In this document: positions 1 through 9,543 of the stretch, piece by piece
Numbering within the stretch: position 1 is the stretch's first letter
How the letters are laid out: every line of letters starts with the position of its first letter
Assembly (NCBI RefSeq): GCF_003473485.1
Contig: NC_053045.1
Coordinates: forward strand, 58,198,494 to 58,262,493
DNA length: 64,000 nucleotides
Origin: Medicago truncatula
Lineage: Eukaryota; Streptophyta; Magnoliopsida; Fabales; Fabaceae
Direction of reading: 5' to 3'
Translations under genes and position numbers: made by a program
Notes under the pieces: model-generated
What the model was told of the DNA's origin: nothing
The model's input: the letters and a program-made list of their open reading frames with translations, nothing else
Databases searched by the model: none

Positions 1-289
1 GACTGTAGTTTTCTTTTTTTGGTCCTTTAGCTTTGTAACAAAAAAATGAGTTTTCAAATGTTCACTACTTCACTTCTTCAAAAGAGAAATTTTAAATTGC
101 GGAATGTGATACCTAAAGGAGGCGTTACATAGGGCACTTTGATACTATATAATATAAACTCTTGCAGAGTTTTAAAAGTGTCATTTGTGCCTGTCATATA
201 CACAGAAATACCTGATAGTCGATCTTTTAGTAGATTTTGCAATATCGGTAGACATCCACAAATATAACTAACCGTTCTTTCCATAAAGT

Positions 290-552
290 TGTACGGAAGA
301 TCATAAATTTATAAGTAACTAAATTTAACAACAACAACAAATGTATTTTTTTAGATAATGCTTTCATTTCTATTGATTTAGTGAAAAATCGAGATACATA
401 GACATCAAATCTCACAGTTCCATAGCAAAAGGAGAAATTAACAAGTGAACACTTTATTTCAAACTTAAATTAAGAAAACAACAACAAACTGACAAGCACA
501 CTCATTTTTAATGACGATAGTAGGAAGGCTTGGTAAGTTGGAGGATGGATTT
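290..552 (-). pseudogene. Truncated duplicate of the PR-10 gene 3' end
   Basis: This stretch aligns by eye with the 3' flank of the intact PR-10 gene (about 2690-2998): the same order of AAC-rich runs, the same segment around GCTTGGTAA(G/A)TTGGAGGATGGA, and the same spacing. Similarity stops at the position of the PR-10 stop codon, where the sequence switches to LINE RNase H sequence (GGATTTAAAAAAG). No PR-10 coding sequence is left. It is the remains of a second PR-10 copy, or a copied 3' UTR, broken at the stop codon. Confidence 0.6.
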
Positions 553-770
553 AAAAAAGTAATGTGTTTTTCATATTCCTTGCATGTGGTTCAACTTGTC
601 ATAGAGGGAACATCTCAGTTTCATCATTATGTTAAAGAACTAGAGATTATTAGAGATTTCATGAAAAAAGATTGGACAATAGCTATTAACGTAGATCCTC
701 TTTTCCTTTTCTCATGTAAAAAAAAGCCCAAATAGTATTTTTATTAAAAAGGTCTTACCATAAAACGTAA
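553..770 (+). mobile_element. LINE RNase H fragment, second copy with internal deletion
   Basis: A near-copy of the sequence at 1249-1515, encoding the same stretch (KKVMCFSYSLHVVQLV and on). Relative to the other copy it lacks about 40 bp. The lost segment lies between two AGCT tetramers, which suggests slippage or microhomology repair. It is joined directly to the PR-10 3' fragment. It is noncoding debris. Confidence 0.6.
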
Positions 771-779
771 AACGCGAAG

Positions 780-1510
780 TGAGTTTAGTGATGTTCTATC
801 AATTTGTCACAAGGTTGTTCTAGACAATACTTCAAAGATCCTAGCGACCTTAGTGGATGAAGTTGGTATCTTAGCTCCATTGATAATGTGGAATATTTGA
901 ATCTCTCGCAACAAATTTATTTTTAAGGAAACAACTCCTATGAAGTACTAGATCATAACATCTATCTTTACTCAGCTACAAGTTTCCAAGCAGGCATTGG
1001 GAAGTCCAACCTCCCACTCTCATCGAACAACTCGTGAGATGTGTTGGAATAAAGGGGATGAGGATGCCATGATTCTCAATATAGATGGAAGTGCTCATAC
1101 TAATCCAAGGAATGCAGGGTTTGGTGGCTTGGTGCTTAACCATGATGGAACCTTTCAATTTGGTTTCTATGGGAGTGTAGGTTTGTCCAATATTCTTCAT
1201 GCGGAAATACAAACGCTTTTAGTTGGCATCAGACTGTGTTGGCAACCTGGATTTAAAAAAGTAATGTGTTTCTTATATTCCTTGCATGTGGTTCAACTTG
1301 TCACAAAGGGAACATCTCAGTTTCATCATTATGCTAATGAGCTAGAGATTATTAGAGATTTCATGAAAAAAGATTGGACAATAGCTCTGCATCACGAGAG
1401 AATGCCTACGCATATGTGCTAGCAAAGTTAAAAGCTATTAACCTTGATCCTCTTTTCCTTTTCTCGTGTAAAAAAAAAAAGCCCAAATAGTATTTTTATT
1501 AAAAAGGTCG
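780..1510 (+). mobile_element. Non-LTR retrotransposon (LINE) remnant with RNase H-like domain
   Basis: Frames through this region read as the end of a plant LINE ORF2: a segment ending in an IW.SRNKFIFK-type motif, then an RNase H-like domain (RVT_3 type) at 997-1422. Visible motifs are LNIDGSAHTNP with the first catalytic Asp, GFGGLVLNHDG, and LHAEIQTLL with the catalytic Glu. The third catalytic position, normally SDS before LHVV, reads LYSLHVV, so the Asp codon seems to have become Tyr. A stop follows the HHERMP segment where a RE.N..AD motif is expected. The element is dead. Confidence 0.7.
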
Positions 1511-1656
1511 TAACGCAAAGAAAGAAAATGCATAATTTTTACCCCAAGATAAAAACGTACATCAACATAGGCTCTTCGTAAAACGAAGCATGTAAATATA
1601 GTCAATTATCCATCTAACCATAGAGACGGGAAAATTATTAATTAAAAATACAAAAA

Positions 1657-1663
1657 TTAAACT
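1657..1663 (-). terminator. snRNA 3'-end box (AGTTTAA)
   Basis: Immediately downstream of the U2 3' end, the minus strand reads CCA, five bases, then AGTTTAA. This fits the plant snRNA 3'-processing consensus CA-N(3-10)-AGTNNAA. It supports a transcriptionally competent snRNA locus rather than a retroposed copy. Confidence 0.6.
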
Positions 1664-1668
1664 AGAAT

Positions 1669-1855
1669 TGGTGGGGTGTACCTAACTCATGCAATAGTGC
1701 AACACATGAGAAGCCCAATAGCAAGCTATTGAAGTGGCTTCTCCCCCTCAAAAAAGTAATTTAATATCGTGTGACCCATTGGGCCACATATCAGATATTA
1801 AACTGATAAGAACAGATACTACACTTGATCTTAGCCAAAAGGCCGAGAAAGGTAT
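1669..1855 (-). ncRNA. U2 spliceosomal snRNA gene
   Basis: The minus strand begins ATACCTTTCTCGGCCTTTTG, the U2 5' end. It continues through the branch-point recognition segment (GTGTAGTATCTG), stem-loop II and the Sm-like region, and ends with the 3' stem-loops and TACACCCCACCA. U2 snRNA base-pairs with the intron branch point and is a core part of the spliceosome. The 5' half matches the conserved plant U2 sequence as I know it; the 3' hairpins look complete. Plant upstream elements and a 3' box flank it at the expected distances, so it is probably functional. The 3' end is placed from the conserved terminal CACCCC(A/T)CCA and could be off by a few bases. Confidence 0.93.
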
Positions 1856-1880
1856 GAGTTGAAAGAAGAGCTGGCTTCTG

Positions 1881-1931
1881 CTTTTATATCAACTGTCACT
1901 CAGTTTCTTTCTTCATTACCCGATGTGGGAC
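1881..1931 (-). promoter_or_regulatory. Plant snRNA promoter: USE and TATA box
   Basis: On the minus strand GTCCCACATCG (1921-1931) matches the plant upstream sequence element consensus RTCCCACATCG exactly, about 70 bp before the U2 start. A TATA-like GATATAAAAG lies at 1881-1890, about 30 bp before the start. The gap between the two elements is about 30 bp, the wide spacing known for RNA polymerase II-type plant snRNA genes; Pol III types such as U6 have roughly one helical turn less. Confidence 0.85.
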
Positions 1932-2159
1932 TTATATGCAGGACCACCCTTTTTTTTTTTGTTGATGGAATATGCAGTAGCACCTTCATTACCCGTGCGT
2001 GACTCGCCACTTATTTTCTGCTGCAAACTTTCATTATCAGTTTTAAATGTGATGAGAGATTGTTGAATACAACAATTGAAACAATGCCTCCAGTATCAAA
2101 ATCAAAATCATATCTCAAATTAAAATAGTCTGCAATTATACTAACTATGAGTTTTGAGT

Positions 2160-2645
2160 TTGAAAAGTTTAAGGCTACGTTCATAATCAGGGAATTCACT
2201 TCAGAACTTGTGATTCTTTTATGCTACAAAATTCTCTATTACTTGACATTATCTTCACAATCATCTGAGTTAGAAACAGATTTAACTTAAAAGTTATCAC
2301 ACAGTCACATAAATAAATTTTATGCAAAATTAATGTTGCTAGAAAGAAGCAGCAAGGATGGTGTGTAACCATTTTCCTCATGCTAAGCCACATTCCACCA
2401 CTGCCAATGGAGGAACGGATCTGGTGGCATTTGGTAGTTAAGGCCGAGCCAATTCAATACCTCAGTCCAAACCTTCTTAGACACCTCGCAAAAAAGAAAT
2501 AAGTGCGTGGAAGACTAAAGGGTTCTGTCACCTAACACACAATTCAGAGAGGTATCCGGTGGTAAAGAGTGCCTCCTAGAGAGATTGGTCCTCGAAAGGA
2601 TCCTATCACGGAGTAGCTTCCAAGAGAAAGTCACAACTTTTTTCG
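2160..2645 (-). mobile_element. LINE remnant with degraded reverse-transcriptase zinc-binding domain
   Basis: The minus strand from about 2645 to 2440 reads as a zf-RVT-type domain found at the C-terminus of plant LINE ORF2: FSWKLLRDRILSRTNL, then LNCVLGDRTL, a stop, HLFLFCEVSKKVW and EVLNWLG. One expected Cys of the CVLCG-type ligand pair is missing and there is an in-frame stop. The stretch 2160-2440 continues the element and has an inverted second copy at about 36.15-36.56 kb. Nonfunctional. Confidence 0.65.
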
Positions 2646-2996
2646 GAGCCAGACTTTTTCAAATTTGAGTAAACACAACCGATAAAGGATTTTGCTCTGA
2701 AGATCATATATTTTATAAACCAAGTAAATAAGCTTAACAACAACATCCAATCAAAGAAAAAAAACTTAACAACAGCATAAATATTATTTGGATAGTGATT
2801 TCATTTGTATTAATTTATTCATTGATGAAGTGAGATACAACATAAACATCACAAATCTCCCAGTTGAAAAGTAAGAAAAGAAACTGACAAGAAAAAACTT
2901 TATTACATTGGAAGATTAAGAAGACACAAAAACAACTAGCAAGCACGCTCATGTTTAGTGATGATAGTAGCTAGACTTGGTAAATTGGAGGATGGA

Positions 2997-3591
2997 TTAG
3001 TTGTAATTAGGATTGGCCAAAACATAACCCTCAATGGCCTTGAAAAGAGCATCCCCCTTGGCTTTGCCTTCCTCAACCTCCTTTTCAATTGGCTTAGCAT
3101 CTCCTTTGGTTTGGTATTTAACAGTCGTCTTTCCAATAGACCCTCCATTTGGGCCTTCAACCAATTTCGCTTCAAATGATATCTTTTCGACTGTCTCTGG
3201 CAACCCGACTCCTCCAACTATACTATAGTTATATCCCAAGTTTGCTTCATCAATTGCATCAATTTGGTGCAACACATACAAGGTTTGTCCTCCTGCAGAA
3301 ATATATGTTGGTTAATTAATTGATTTTCATCACTACTACTATTTGTATACAATAACATAAAAAAAAAAAAAAACATACGGTACTTTTGTATAGAAAATGT
3401 GTTTACTAACCCTCAACGAAAGTGAGCTTCTTGATGGTGCCGGCACCACCATTTCCCTCGACGGTTTCAACACTCTTGATGGCATCAACAGCTTTTGGGA
3501 TGATATCATCAGAGTCATGGACAAGAGCTTTGTAAAGCTTAGCAGGAGCAACTGTAGAGGTGGTTTCTTGCTCAAATGTGAATACACCCAT
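2997..3591 (-). CDS. PR-10 / Bet v 1 family pathogenesis-related protein
   Basis: Two exons on the minus strand, 3591-3411 and 3292-2997, separated by a 118-bp GT-AG intron. Together they encode 158 residues, the usual PR-10 length. The intron splits the codon after LTFVE (residue 61), the conserved PR-10 intron position. Seen in the protein: N-terminal MGVFTFEQE, the glycine-rich loop GNGGAGT at about residues 46-52, the Bet v 1 signature region ([20 protein letters not shown]), and the C-terminal helix ending YVLANPNYN, as in legume PR-10/ABR17 proteins. Family knowledge: cytosolic, small hydrophobic ligands (cytokinins, flavonoids) in the internal cavity, often induced by pathogens, ABA or stress; some members are reported as RNases. 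The frame is intact and splice sites are good, so it is probably a working gene. The exact paralogue cannot be named from sequence alone. Confidence 0.93.
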
Positions 3592-3716
3592 GTTTGGTTT
3601 AATTTGATAATTTGGTGATGAAGTTTCAAAGGGGAATTAAGAAACACAAGTAGTATTTGAGAACAAGATATGTATGTTGGTGTGTGGCTTATGAGCATAT
3701 GGATATGGAAGCCTTT

Positions 3717-3788
3717 GTATTTATAGGGCACTGTCTTGGTTGCCACCCTTAATTTATTCCCCGGCCCCCTTGTGGGAACTTGTTGACT
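3717..3788 (-). promoter_or_regulatory. PR-10 core promoter: TATA box and W-box-like site
   Basis: Minus-strand CTATAAATAC at about 3717-3726 lies about 130 bp upstream of the PR-10 ATG, a good TATA box. TTGACT, a W-box core (WRKY site), with TGACTCA overlapping it, lies near 3783-3789. W-boxes are common in defence-gene promoters; regulation here is inferred, not shown. Confidence 0.5.
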
Positions 3789-4716
3789 CAATGTCACAAA
3801 TGAGAAGCTGTTGGCCCATCTTATTCTTATCAAACTTCGTGCCGCTACATAATCTGATTTTATTACTAGTTTAGTTACTCATGGATAAAATGTGGGAATA
3901 TTTTAGAGATAAATATTATAACAACTAATAGCGAGAGATAATGATCATATTCATTATAAAAACTTGTGTTTAGTGTTTATTAGTCAGTTTTTTATTGCGT
4001 TAATTATAATTAATGTTTTTTATAAAATTTTGATTTTTAATTAAATTTATATGTGTAGATGTTTGTGAATTTGAAATAGTAAAAAGCTGTTTTTGTTTAG
4101 GAAACGAATTTTGTTTATCTTTTATCAATGTCAATAGCATAATAATAAATATAATAAAAAATCTGAATCCCTTATTTCAAAAAAAAAAAAATCAATCCAA
4201 AAAATCATGTATTCTTTTTATTTATTTATTGTGGTATGATGTATTCTTTTTATATACTGTTACATATCAAATAAATTCCTCTACTCAATTTTTTCTTCTT
4301 AATCGAAAACTAAACGATAAACCATTTGAAATAGCTGGAGTAATCTTATGTTAAATAGCTTTATGGTTTGAAGGATTGGAATTCAAAGAAGCTGCACAGA
4401 TAAATTCAACAATGGTGTGCTTTGCATCGAGTGCTGTGAATTTAATGATGATTCAAAAAGAAAATAACGCACCGCCAACCATGAGAAACATACGAATGCG
4501 TTTAATTTGATGTGGACTAAAATTATAGACGCCCTTCCAGAAGAACCTCCTTTTTTTTTTTTTTTTTTTTGAATAAAGAAGAACATCCTTTTTGAATTCT
4601 TTTATTGTATTTCAATGTTTTACAAATATTTCTTCAAAAAAAAAAAGTTTTAAAATTTTAAATTTGGTATTAAAATTTTATTGATCGATTTCCTCGATAC
4701 AAGTATTTGTAAAATA

Positions 4717-5062
4717 CTCCCTCCTACCTAAATTGTAAGCTAAACAAATCAAATCACACTTATTAAGAAAACTAAAACATAAGAATTTTGAGTATAATTT
4801 TTTGTGTTTTCTTTTGTATAAATGGGAAAATATAAAACCAATTTTTATTGGCTATTGATTATGGATAAAATGGAAGAGAGTGAAAATTGAATGTAATTTG
4901 CATTTAATTTCATGCGAATAAGCAAAAAAAATTCTTGAAAAATATTGTTTTTTTTACAAAAAAAATTATAATTAAATAGGATAAAAGTTTTTGTCTTTTT
5001 TGCTTACATTTTGGGATAAAGAAAGTGAGTTTTTTTTTTCTTACATTTAGGAACGAATAGAG
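4717..5062. mobile_element. Stowaway-like MITE
   Basis: The ends are inverted: left CTCCCTCCTACCTAAATTGT, right (reversed) CTCTATTCGTTCCTAAATGT. Both are flanked by TA, the target duplication of Tc1/mariner-type Stowaway elements. The interior is AT-rich and noncoding. Confidence 0.65.
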
Positions 5063-5493
5063 TAACTCTTATAAAAGTGTTGTGTTTATCCGCTCATTTT
5101 ACTGTATTAACGCGTGTAAATTATGTACAATATTTTTTTTATGAAATTAGTTAGATTTTGATTAAAATTATATGTATGGACGTTTGTGATTTCAAATTGT
5201 AACATCATGCTTATCTTTTTAAATTACACATACAATACAATATAACAAAAATAAGATAACATTTATCATTTTCATTGACATCAACTATATATCATTATTA
5301 TAGGAAAAAATTGCTTAAGAGCATAATTTGAATAATAAATAATCTAACTAAAAATTTTCTATTTTCTTTATACATTGATATAGATAATATTGTTCATGTT
5401 GTAGTGAGGTTGTTTATATTTTTATGAGATTTAACTGTTTTTTAATTAATAATATAAACAATGAGTTAATATGTGTATAAATAGAGTCTCTTA

Positions 5494-5495
<2 letters not shown>

Positions 5496-5537
<42 letters not shown>
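5496..5537. repeat. AT dinucleotide microsatellite
   Basis: An uninterrupted run of about 20 AT units. Others of the same kind lie at about 7793-7819 (inside the solo LTR) and 62049-62082. Confidence 0.9.
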
Positions 5538-5538
<1 letters not shown>

Positions 5539-5699
5539 CTACATAGTTTCTTATATTCATTATTGATGAATTGATCAATGTATTAATAAATAAGATATTT
5601 TAATATTAAAGACGATAAAGATTTAAATTTTCAAGTAATACTTATTTGGTGTTAACCTATATACTCTACGTATAATTATAGAGACTAATTTTTAAGGTA

Positions 5700-8600
5700 A
5701 ATAAGAAGATATTGGATGATAAAATGGTTCCTCTAAAGAATTAACGCCACTCAATTCTTATTGCTAGGTTTAAAATCACATGTTGACCCTCATGTTGTTG
5801 ATGGGGATCGGAAGACTTTATAGGGTTGGAAAGTGTAACACCCTGTTACCCAAAAGTAAATAAATAACAAATAATCATCAGAGTAATTCACCAGAAACGG
5901 GTATGCTACATTGCAATATCAAAATTCTTAAATAGCATATGAAACTATTTAATTAAACCACTTAATAAAAATGAAAACATAGCAGCGGAATAGTTTTCAA
6001 ATCCAACAACAGCCTACGGCATTAAAGGCCTTAGCTTAATTCAACAACATCATTCAAAAGACAATAAAGGCTCCACATCAACAAGTTCCAAAATTCGATA
6101 CATGGAAAAGAAACAACAATAATATAAATAACAGTTCCCATCCCACGTATCAGAGCCCTAGACACGACATTGAGCCACCACCAACTACTCAGGATCACCT
6201 GCAAGTTACCCAGAGGAAGGGCAACATTTTCAAGCAGAAGAGGTGAGATTCACAACAATATATATAGATATTAAGATCTTCAATTGAATCTAACACCCTA
6301 ATCATCAAACACATCATCTTGTAAACATATATATGTGTATAAGTTACAAGCAACAACAACATCCACAATACACCATGATCGCAATGAATATATATATAAA
6401 TGCATATTCAACACCAACAACATCCATCAGATAATAACTGAAACCAACAACCAAGACTCATGCAAATGACATGACCACTGCTAAGACACCATCTTAGACT
6501 TCTTAATGAAATGCAATATGCATGTGGTACCAAACAGGACCGAAGCCCTCACCGCTTTTGAATGGTTAAAGCATTCATCAGGACCGAAGCCCTCACCGCT
6601 GTTGAGCAACTCGTACTCCAGGACCGAAGCCCTCACCGCTGTTTTATGCATATGCCACGGACCTACTTGTGTATATCTACATACAACTGACCATGCAATG
6701 CAACTCAATATGACTCCACTTTAATAATATGTATGATTCAACAATTGGCATACATTTCAACCATCATCAGTAATCATTAATCCAGTAGTTCAATCAACCG
6801 AAATAATGCATAATTGCATATAACCATGCTCAAAAACAACAACATCAACCACTACTATTCAAGCTAGCAAAACAACATTCAGGAACTGTGCAGCTCGCCT
6901 CGCGAGCACATCTGCTCGCCATGGCGAGTTCACAAAAACACTAGCTCGCCATGGCGAGTTCAAGGCGAACTCGAGGCGAGTGAAAATCAGGTGCTCTCGG
7001 AAAAATGCCATTTTCTCACTCAAATCCAAATTCTAAGTTCCCTATTCATCTTTTTAGCCTAAAAATTCCACCATTCATCATTAGTATCATCTAGGTACCT
7101 TAAACCATCCCCAAAACATCTTATAACAACTTTTCAAAAAATCAAGTTTTAATCTGGGCTACTCGCCATGGCGAGTTGGACTGCTCGCGAGGCGAGCTAT
7201 GAAGTTGCTTACTCACCATGGCGAGCACAGCTACTCGCGATGCGAGCGATGAACTTCTGTACGGGCAGAAAACTGGTTTTTCCCAAAAATCCCAGTTTCC
7301 TTCCAATCACTCCCCAAATCAGTTTACAGATGAGAATTGAATGTTTCTATGCAACCAAAACCAAATTCTAACATCAGAACAGCAGTATCTACCCCAAAAA
7401 CCATAAATTCAATTAAAACCCAATTCTTCAATTTCACTCCAAAAACCTGTTAAACTCAAATCAGACTTTAAAATCTACACTATTGAAGTAAACCTCACCC
7501 TTACCTTAGTTCGGAATGAAAATGCACAGCAAAAATGGATTCCCTTGGTTCTTCTCTCTTGTTCCTGGTTTTCTCTCCCTTGGCTTGGTTTCACGTAAAC
7601 TGCTTCTGACATCTATTTCTCAACTTTCCTCTTACTTAACTCCCTAATATTTCCATTAGCTCCCCATTAATTTTAATAATTATTTAATAACTCTCCAAAC
7701 TCCAAAATAACTAATATTTCATACTTATTCTAATTATTATCAAATAAACTATATAATAGAATAATACACCACATAAAACACTCAAAAATCACATATATAT
7801 ATATATATATATATATATACTCCGCATAAATCACCAAACATCATATATAAAAAAAATATATACTCCACATAATTCAAATTAATTAAATAAACAACTGGGG
7901 CGTTACAGAAAGGATCTCATCGCATCCAGACTTTTCATTTAGTTGGCTCCACATGAGCGCATTCTCACAAATGTTCGTAGGAGCAAGTGGGGAATGGGAA
8001 TATCGCTCACATGTACTAGTTGTGGGAGTCATAATGAGATTACTCTACATGTGTTGCGTGATTGTGTGCATGCAACTCAAGTTTGGCTTCGACTGGTTCC
8101 ATCTAATTTTATTACTAGTTTCTTTTCCTTCTATTGCATGGCATGTATTTTCACCAATCTCAACAAGCACAATATTGGTCCTAACAAAGATGGTTGGCGA
8201 ACAATTTTCATGACGATATGTTAGTTTATATGGACGTGGAGAAATAAAGCTATTTTTTAAAGACAATTTCCAACGGCCTTATGATCCGGTCAACGTGATT
8301 CAGAGCTACTCAAAACACATTGAAGAGTGCACATCTTTACAACTTCATCAAAATCCTCAACATAAGGAGATTATTTACATTGGCTAGAAGAGACCTCCAC
8401 ATGGTTGGATCAAACTCAATAGTAATGGGGCTTGTAAAAGGAATAACGAGGCTTCGGGTCGCGGAGGCTTGTTTTGCAACTCAGATGGGCGTTGGATCAA
8501 AGGCTACATTAAGAAGATTGGTTTGTGTGATGCTCTACATGCGAAGATGCGGGGCTTGTATCTAGGGTTGGCGATGGCTTTGAGAGACCGCATTCCACAA

Positions 8601-8895
8601 CTCATTGTGGAGAGTGATTCAAAGCTCTTGATTGACATGACAACGTATAAATGCAATCTTTGGGGATTGTTCTTATTTCGGTGAGACATATTCGCAATCT
8701 TTTGAGTTTGGATTGGCAGGTCCAAGTTCTTCATACTTTACGCGAGGAAAACCGAAGTGCTGACTGACTTGCTAATTATAGTTTGTCTTTGGATTCTTAT
8801 AATTATTATGTGGTGGAGTCTCCTCCTAATGACCTCCGTAGCTTACTTTTTGATGATATTTCCGGAGCTTGCATGTCTAGGAGTGTTCAACTAGC
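5700..8895 (+). mobile_element. LINE fragment (zf-RVT and RNase H) split by a solo LTR
   Basis: LINE ORF2 sequence lies on both sides of the solo LTR (5834-7907). With the LTR and one 5-bp duplication ignored, the reading frame runs from GW at the left border into K-G-S-H-R-I-Q-T-F at the right. Right of the LTR come the zf-RVT pattern HERILTNVRRSKWG, CTSCG, HVLRDC and TQVWLRLVP (7943-8110), then RNase H-like pieces: a degraded DG motif near 8405-8510, LHAKMRGLYLGLAMAL and VESDSKLLID (8530-8640), and REENRSAD (8744-8767). Stops and frame changes occur throughout. A poly-T tract at about 8902-8924 follows the last stop. Dead element. Confidence 0.8.
5834..7907. mobile_element. Solo LTR, 2.07 kb, with GAAAG target-site duplication
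   Basis: It begins TGTAACACCCTGTTACCC and ends GGGGCGTTACA, so it has the TG...CA termini of an LTR. The 5-bp GAAAG lies immediately before (5829-5833) and after (7908-7912). There is no gag, pol or internal region and no second LTR, so it is a solo LTR left by unequal recombination. Ends beginning TGTAACRCCC are known from Ty3/Gypsy chromovirus (Tekay-like) LTRs; the family is inference. Because both ends read TGTAAC on their own strand, orientation is not certain. Inside are three copies of AGGACCGAAGCCCTCACCGC (6537-6640), repeats of the palindrome CTCGCCATGGCGAG (6915, 6955, 7172) and an AT microsatellite. Confidence 0.9.
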
Positions 8896-8959
8896 TTAGT
8901 TTTTTTTTTTTTTTTTTTTTTTTTCGGGCTTAGGCCCTCTTTTGTAAAAAAATAAAATA

Positions 8960-9543
8960 AAATCCCAACTTACATTGATAATAACAAATTATTAACATTT
9001 TTCTTTAAAAAAAAAATTTATTAACATTTTGTAAAATAAAAACTTAATTATTCTTTGCAGACACAACTTAAATTGGATGTAGAAAAATGACCAAAGGAGA
9101 CATGAAATGAAATGATCCCCTAGGGTTCCTTTTTTGGGTTGTTCAGGGCTTCAATTAATGAAAAGAATAAAGGGTTAATGGTGCTTTACCCCTCCTGTAA
9201 TATAGGTCATTTTTTATTTTCCCCCTGCAAAATAATTTTTTTGATTTAATACCCCTCTAATAGGTCATAAAAAAAAAAAAAAAATTCTGCAAACCATTAA
9301 CCCAAGAATAAAATAAGGGCCCAATTTCATACACATATTAGTTAATTAAACATTTTGATTAAGAACTCTAACATCAAAATAGAATCATCACCGTCATCTT
9401 CATTTTTAAGTGTAACAACAAAAATATAAAATCAATGTTGAAAAAACCTCAACGGATGCTAAATTAAACCCTTCTTCACACTTCACCTTCTCAAAACGTC
9501 GTCGTTTCACAAAATCCCAAATTATCGAAAGCATTTTTCTTCA
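8960..9543. repeat. Intergenic with a dispersed repeat (9173-9290)
   Basis: The piece around 9173-9290 (TTTACCCCTCCTGTAATATA, then CCCCCTGCAAAAT) recurs at about 63219-63320 in the same orientation. It lies about 250 bp upstream of the DUF789 start codon. The rest is AT-rich, with a poly-A run at 9269-9283. No gene seen. Confidence 0.55.

Larger units (their letters stand above)
3840..5699. other. Gene-free AT-rich stretch
   Basis: I see no coding sequence here. It holds poly-A/T runs, one Stowaway-like MITE and a long AT microsatellite, listed separately. Confidence 0.6.

Noticed and set aside
3034-3228. Plus-strand open frames across the PR-10 gene
   Set aside because: They are antisense shadows of the minus-strand PR-10 exons, with no family resemblance.
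6481-7371. Open frames inside the solo LTR
   Set aside because: They span LTR-internal repeats and palindromes, show no domain and are not expected to code.
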